Part shown: positions 4,478-6,379 of the stretch, piece after piece
Layout: each line of letters starts with the position of its first letter
Position numbering within the stretch: the first letter of the stretch is position 1
NCBI GenBank assembly: GCA_002315205.1
Contig: DCGH01000050.1
Span: forward strand, 1 to 6,379
Length of the DNA stretch: 6,379 bases
Direction of reading: 5' to 3'
Origin: Erysipelotrichaceae bacterium UBA1783
GTDB taxonomy: Bacteria; Bacillota_I; Bacilli_A; Erysipelotrichales; Erysipelotrichaceae
Made by a program: the position numbers and the translations under genes
Notes under the pieces: generated by a model
What the model saw: only the letters and a program-made list of their open reading frames with translations
Database searches by the model: none
What the model was told of the DNA's origin: nothing

Positions 4478-6379
4478 ATAAAACATAGGATTGCATATCA
4501 ATATAGTGATTCATTGATTCGATTACATAACCATATTTATCTTGATATTCTTCAATTGATAATAGTTTTTCTACATCACTTGCTGCCTGTTCTATTAATT
4601 GGGCATCAGCTGTGATGTCCGCAACCTTAAAGTTGAAATCACCACTTTGACGTATTCCAAAGAAATCTCCTGGACCACGCAGCTTTAGGTCTTCTCTTGC
4701 AATCTCAAATCCATCATTTGATTTAAGCATAATATTTAGTCTATCAGACTGGCTTGCATCTTTTGAGGTATTCATTAAGATGCAATAGCTCTGATCTTGA
4801 CCTCTACCAACTCGGCCTCGTAGCTGATGTAACTGAGCTAAGCCAAATCTATTGGCGTTCTCAATCATCATGACAGTTGCATTAGGAACATTTACTCCGA
4901 CTTCTACAACAGTTGTAGAAACAAGAATATCTAATTTACCTGATGCAAAGTCATTCATTACTTTGTTTTTGTCGTCAGGCTTCATTTTTCCATGAAGAAT
5001 GCCGTAGGTAACACTACCCTTGAAGTAATCATCTATATTTTGAGCATAATCGGTGACATTTTCAGCTTCAGTAGTTTCACTGGCTTCAACCAAATGACAG
5101 ATGATATATGCCTGATGCCCCTTTTCAATTTCGTCCTTTATAAATTTAAATGCACTATTTCTTTTAGAGTCAGAAATTACGCATGTTTTGATAGGCAGTC
5201 TTCCTACTGGCATTTCATTTATGACAGATACAGACATATTTCCATATAAAATCATGGCAAGTGTCCTTGGAATTGGAGTTGCACTCATAACCAAAATATG
5301 AGGCTTGTTACCCTTCTCGAAAAACTTTTCCCTTTGTTTTACGCCGAATCTATGCTGCTCATCAGTTACAACTAAGCCTAAATTGTTGTAGGATGATTTT
5401 TCTGAAATTAATGCATGGGTTCCAATGATGAATAGGGCCTCTTCCTGGTCTATAAGCTTTTGCATCTCTTTTCGCATTGAAGCCTTCATTGAACCAGTTA
5501 ATACAGCAACCTTATAAGGCAGTCTGAAGTCATTTACGTATTTGCAAAAGGTCTCATAGTGCTGCATAGCCAATACTTCTGTTGGTGCCATGATTGCAGC
5601 CTGATAGCCATTACTAATGACTCTAAGCATTGCAAGAAATGCCACCATGGTTTTACCAGAACCAACGTCACCTTGAATTAGACGTTGATTGATGTAATTA
5701 GATTCCAAATCATTAATTACTTCATCAAGGGCGCTTTGCTGTCCCTTAGTTAATGCAAATGGTAAGCTTTCTATTGCAAAATCATATATATCATTGCCAT
5801 GAATATCAAAGTTGTTAGGTTGTAATGCATTGCCTTGCTCTAGGAGCTTTGTGTTCAATATGAAATAAAATAGTTCTTCATAAGCTAATCTTTTTCTTGC
5901 ATCAACTAAATCCTCTAAGCTATTTGGAAAATGATATGTAAATAATGCATTAGAATAACTTAAAAAGTGCTCTCGTTCTTCTACGAAGTCAGGAAGTCGA
6001 CGATTGGAAAGAGCCACGGATTCAAAGGCTGATTGTACAGTCTTTTTTACAACATTATTCTTAAGTCCCTTGGTAAGTGGATATATGGGCTGAAGGCTGT
6101 ACCTAAGCTGATTATATTTTTCTAGACTGTAATAATCGGGCTGCTCTAGCTTAAAACGATTGCCTTGTTTTTGAAGTTTTCCAAGAAAAACATATGATTC
6201 TCCAGCGCTAATTACAGATCTAATGTAGCTTGCGCGAAACCATACGAGTTCAACTGGTGTAGCACCTGCGTAGCCAGTGGCTACTGACAAATCCATGTGT
6301 CTTGCTTTTACAAGCTTTACAGGGGTCTTAATATCTAAGCAAATTGCTACAGTTTGGTCTAGAGGGGCATCCTTTAGAT
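4476..6379 (-). CDS. recG: ATP-dependent DNA helicase RecG, N-terminus cut by the window edge
   Basis: Superfamily 2 double-stranded DNA translocase that remodels stalled replication forks and branch-migrates Holliday junctions. The frame stays open from the stop at 4476-4478 to the right edge, giving 634 codons; the ATG at 6296 is internal, not the start, because the 27 codons before it continue the N-terminal wedge/OB fold. RecG is usually about 670-690 aa, so some 40-50 residues are missing. Counting from that internal Met: TPVELVWF of the wedge domain (13-20); Walker A GDVGSGKT (209-216); APTEVLAMQHYETF (237-250); DEQH box (312-315) followed by RFGVKQR; SATPIPRTLA (338-347); HGKMKP (435-440); STTVVEVGVNVPNA (460-473); HQLRGRVGRG (490-499); and the RecG-typical block DGFEIAREDLKLRGPGDFFG (528-547). 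The DEQH box and C-terminal LRGPGDFFG separate it from Mfd and PriA. It converges on rqcH, with only 48 nt between the stops. Its promoter lies outside the window. Confidence 0.97.
   Translation of the reverse strand, partial: LKDAPLDQTVAICLDIKTPVKLVKARHMDLSVATGYAGATPVELVWFRASYIRSVISAGESYVFLGKLQKQGNRFKLEQPDYYSLEKYNQLRYSLQPIYPLTKGLKNNVVKKTVQSAFESVALSNRRLPDFVEEREHFLSYSNALFTYHFPNSLEDLVDARKRLAYEELFYFILNTKLLEQGNALQPNNFDIHGNDIYDFAIESLPFALTKGQQSALDEVINDLESNYINQRLIQGDVGSGKTMVAFLAMLRVISNGYQAAIMAPTEVLAMQHYETFCKYVNDFRLPYKVAVLTGSMKASMRKEMQKLIDQEEALFIIGTHALISEKSSYNNLGLVVTDEQHRFGVKQREKFFEKGNKPHILVMSATPIPRTLAMILYGNMSVSVINEMPVGRLPIKTCVISDSKRNSAFKFIKDEIEKGHQAYIICHLVEASETTEAENVTDYAQNIDDYFKGSVTYGILHGKMKPDDKNKVMNDFASGKLDILVSTTVVEVGVNVPNATVMMIENANRFGLAQLHQLRGRVGRGQDQSYCILMNTSKDASQSDRLNIMLKSNDGFEIAREDLKLRGPGDFFGIRQSGDFNFKVADITADAQLIEQAASDVEKLLSIEEYQDKYGYVIESMNHYIDMQSYVL

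Noticed and set aside
4992..5249. Plus-strand open frame of 85 codons with hydrophobic stretches
   Set aside because: It is antisense to the RecG helicase domain between the SATP and STTVVEVG motifs. The hydrophobic look comes from the complement of charged codons.
6294..6296. ATG at 6296 as the true start of recG
   Set aside because: The frame continues upstream without a stop for 27 codons to the window edge, and that sequence fits the RecG wedge/OB fold. There is no ribosome binding site before this ATG, and the resulting protein would be too short for the family.
1..6379. Search for a novel defence system, mobile element, CRISPR array, riboswitch or non-coding RNA
   Set aside because: Coding sequence fills nearly the whole window with recognised housekeeping genes. 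The only non-coding stretches are 109 bp and 48 bp, and they are explained by promoters and a terminator. No direct-repeat arrays, terminal inverted repeats or target-site duplications were seen.

Overview
The window looks like chromosomal housekeeping DNA from a low-GC Firmicute. The most likely source is a Lachnospiraceae-type clostridium of the Butyrivibrio/Pseudobutyrivibrio/Roseburia kind. The evidence is the AT-rich coding sequence, strong AAGGAGG-type ribosome binding sites, an omega subunit starting MIHPSY, and an order (rqcH next to yicC-gmk-rpoZ) resembling the Bacillus/Clostridium rqcH-yicC-gmk-rpoZ neighbourhood. The taxon is inferred from sequence feel, not from a search.

Layout. 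Positions 1-2569 hold a tightly packed minus-strand operon, read right to left: yicC (endoribonuclease), gmk (guanylate kinase), rpoZ (RNA polymerase omega) and rimO (ribosomal protein S12 methylthiotransferase; its C-terminal part runs off the left edge). Gaps are 14, 4 and 1 nt, and each downstream Shine-Dalgarno lies in or against the end of the preceding gene, so translational coupling is likely. Positions 2570-2678 form a 109-bp divergent control region. It has a near-consensus sigma-A promoter for the operon (TTGACT, 17 bp, TATAAT), and its -10 lies inside an 18-bp perfect palindrome. The plus strand then carries rqcH (NFACT/Rqc2/FbpA-like, 582 aa), followed by an intrinsic terminator at 4435-4477. 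From 4476 to the right edge is a minus-strand recG, convergent with rqcH; its N-terminus is cut off by the edge.

How the genes fit together. The set concerns information flow and its quality control: RNA decay (YicC), nucleotide supply (Gmk), transcription (omega), ribosome modification (RimO), rescue of stalled 50S-nascent-chain complexes (RqcH) and fork/recombination repair (RecG). I found no mobile element, CRISPR array, tRNA/rRNA gene, phage gene or defence system, and no new system. The points most worth checking are the palindromic divergent promoter, the Glu-Arg variant of the RqcH Asp-Arg motif, and the lack of remA between yicC and gmk.
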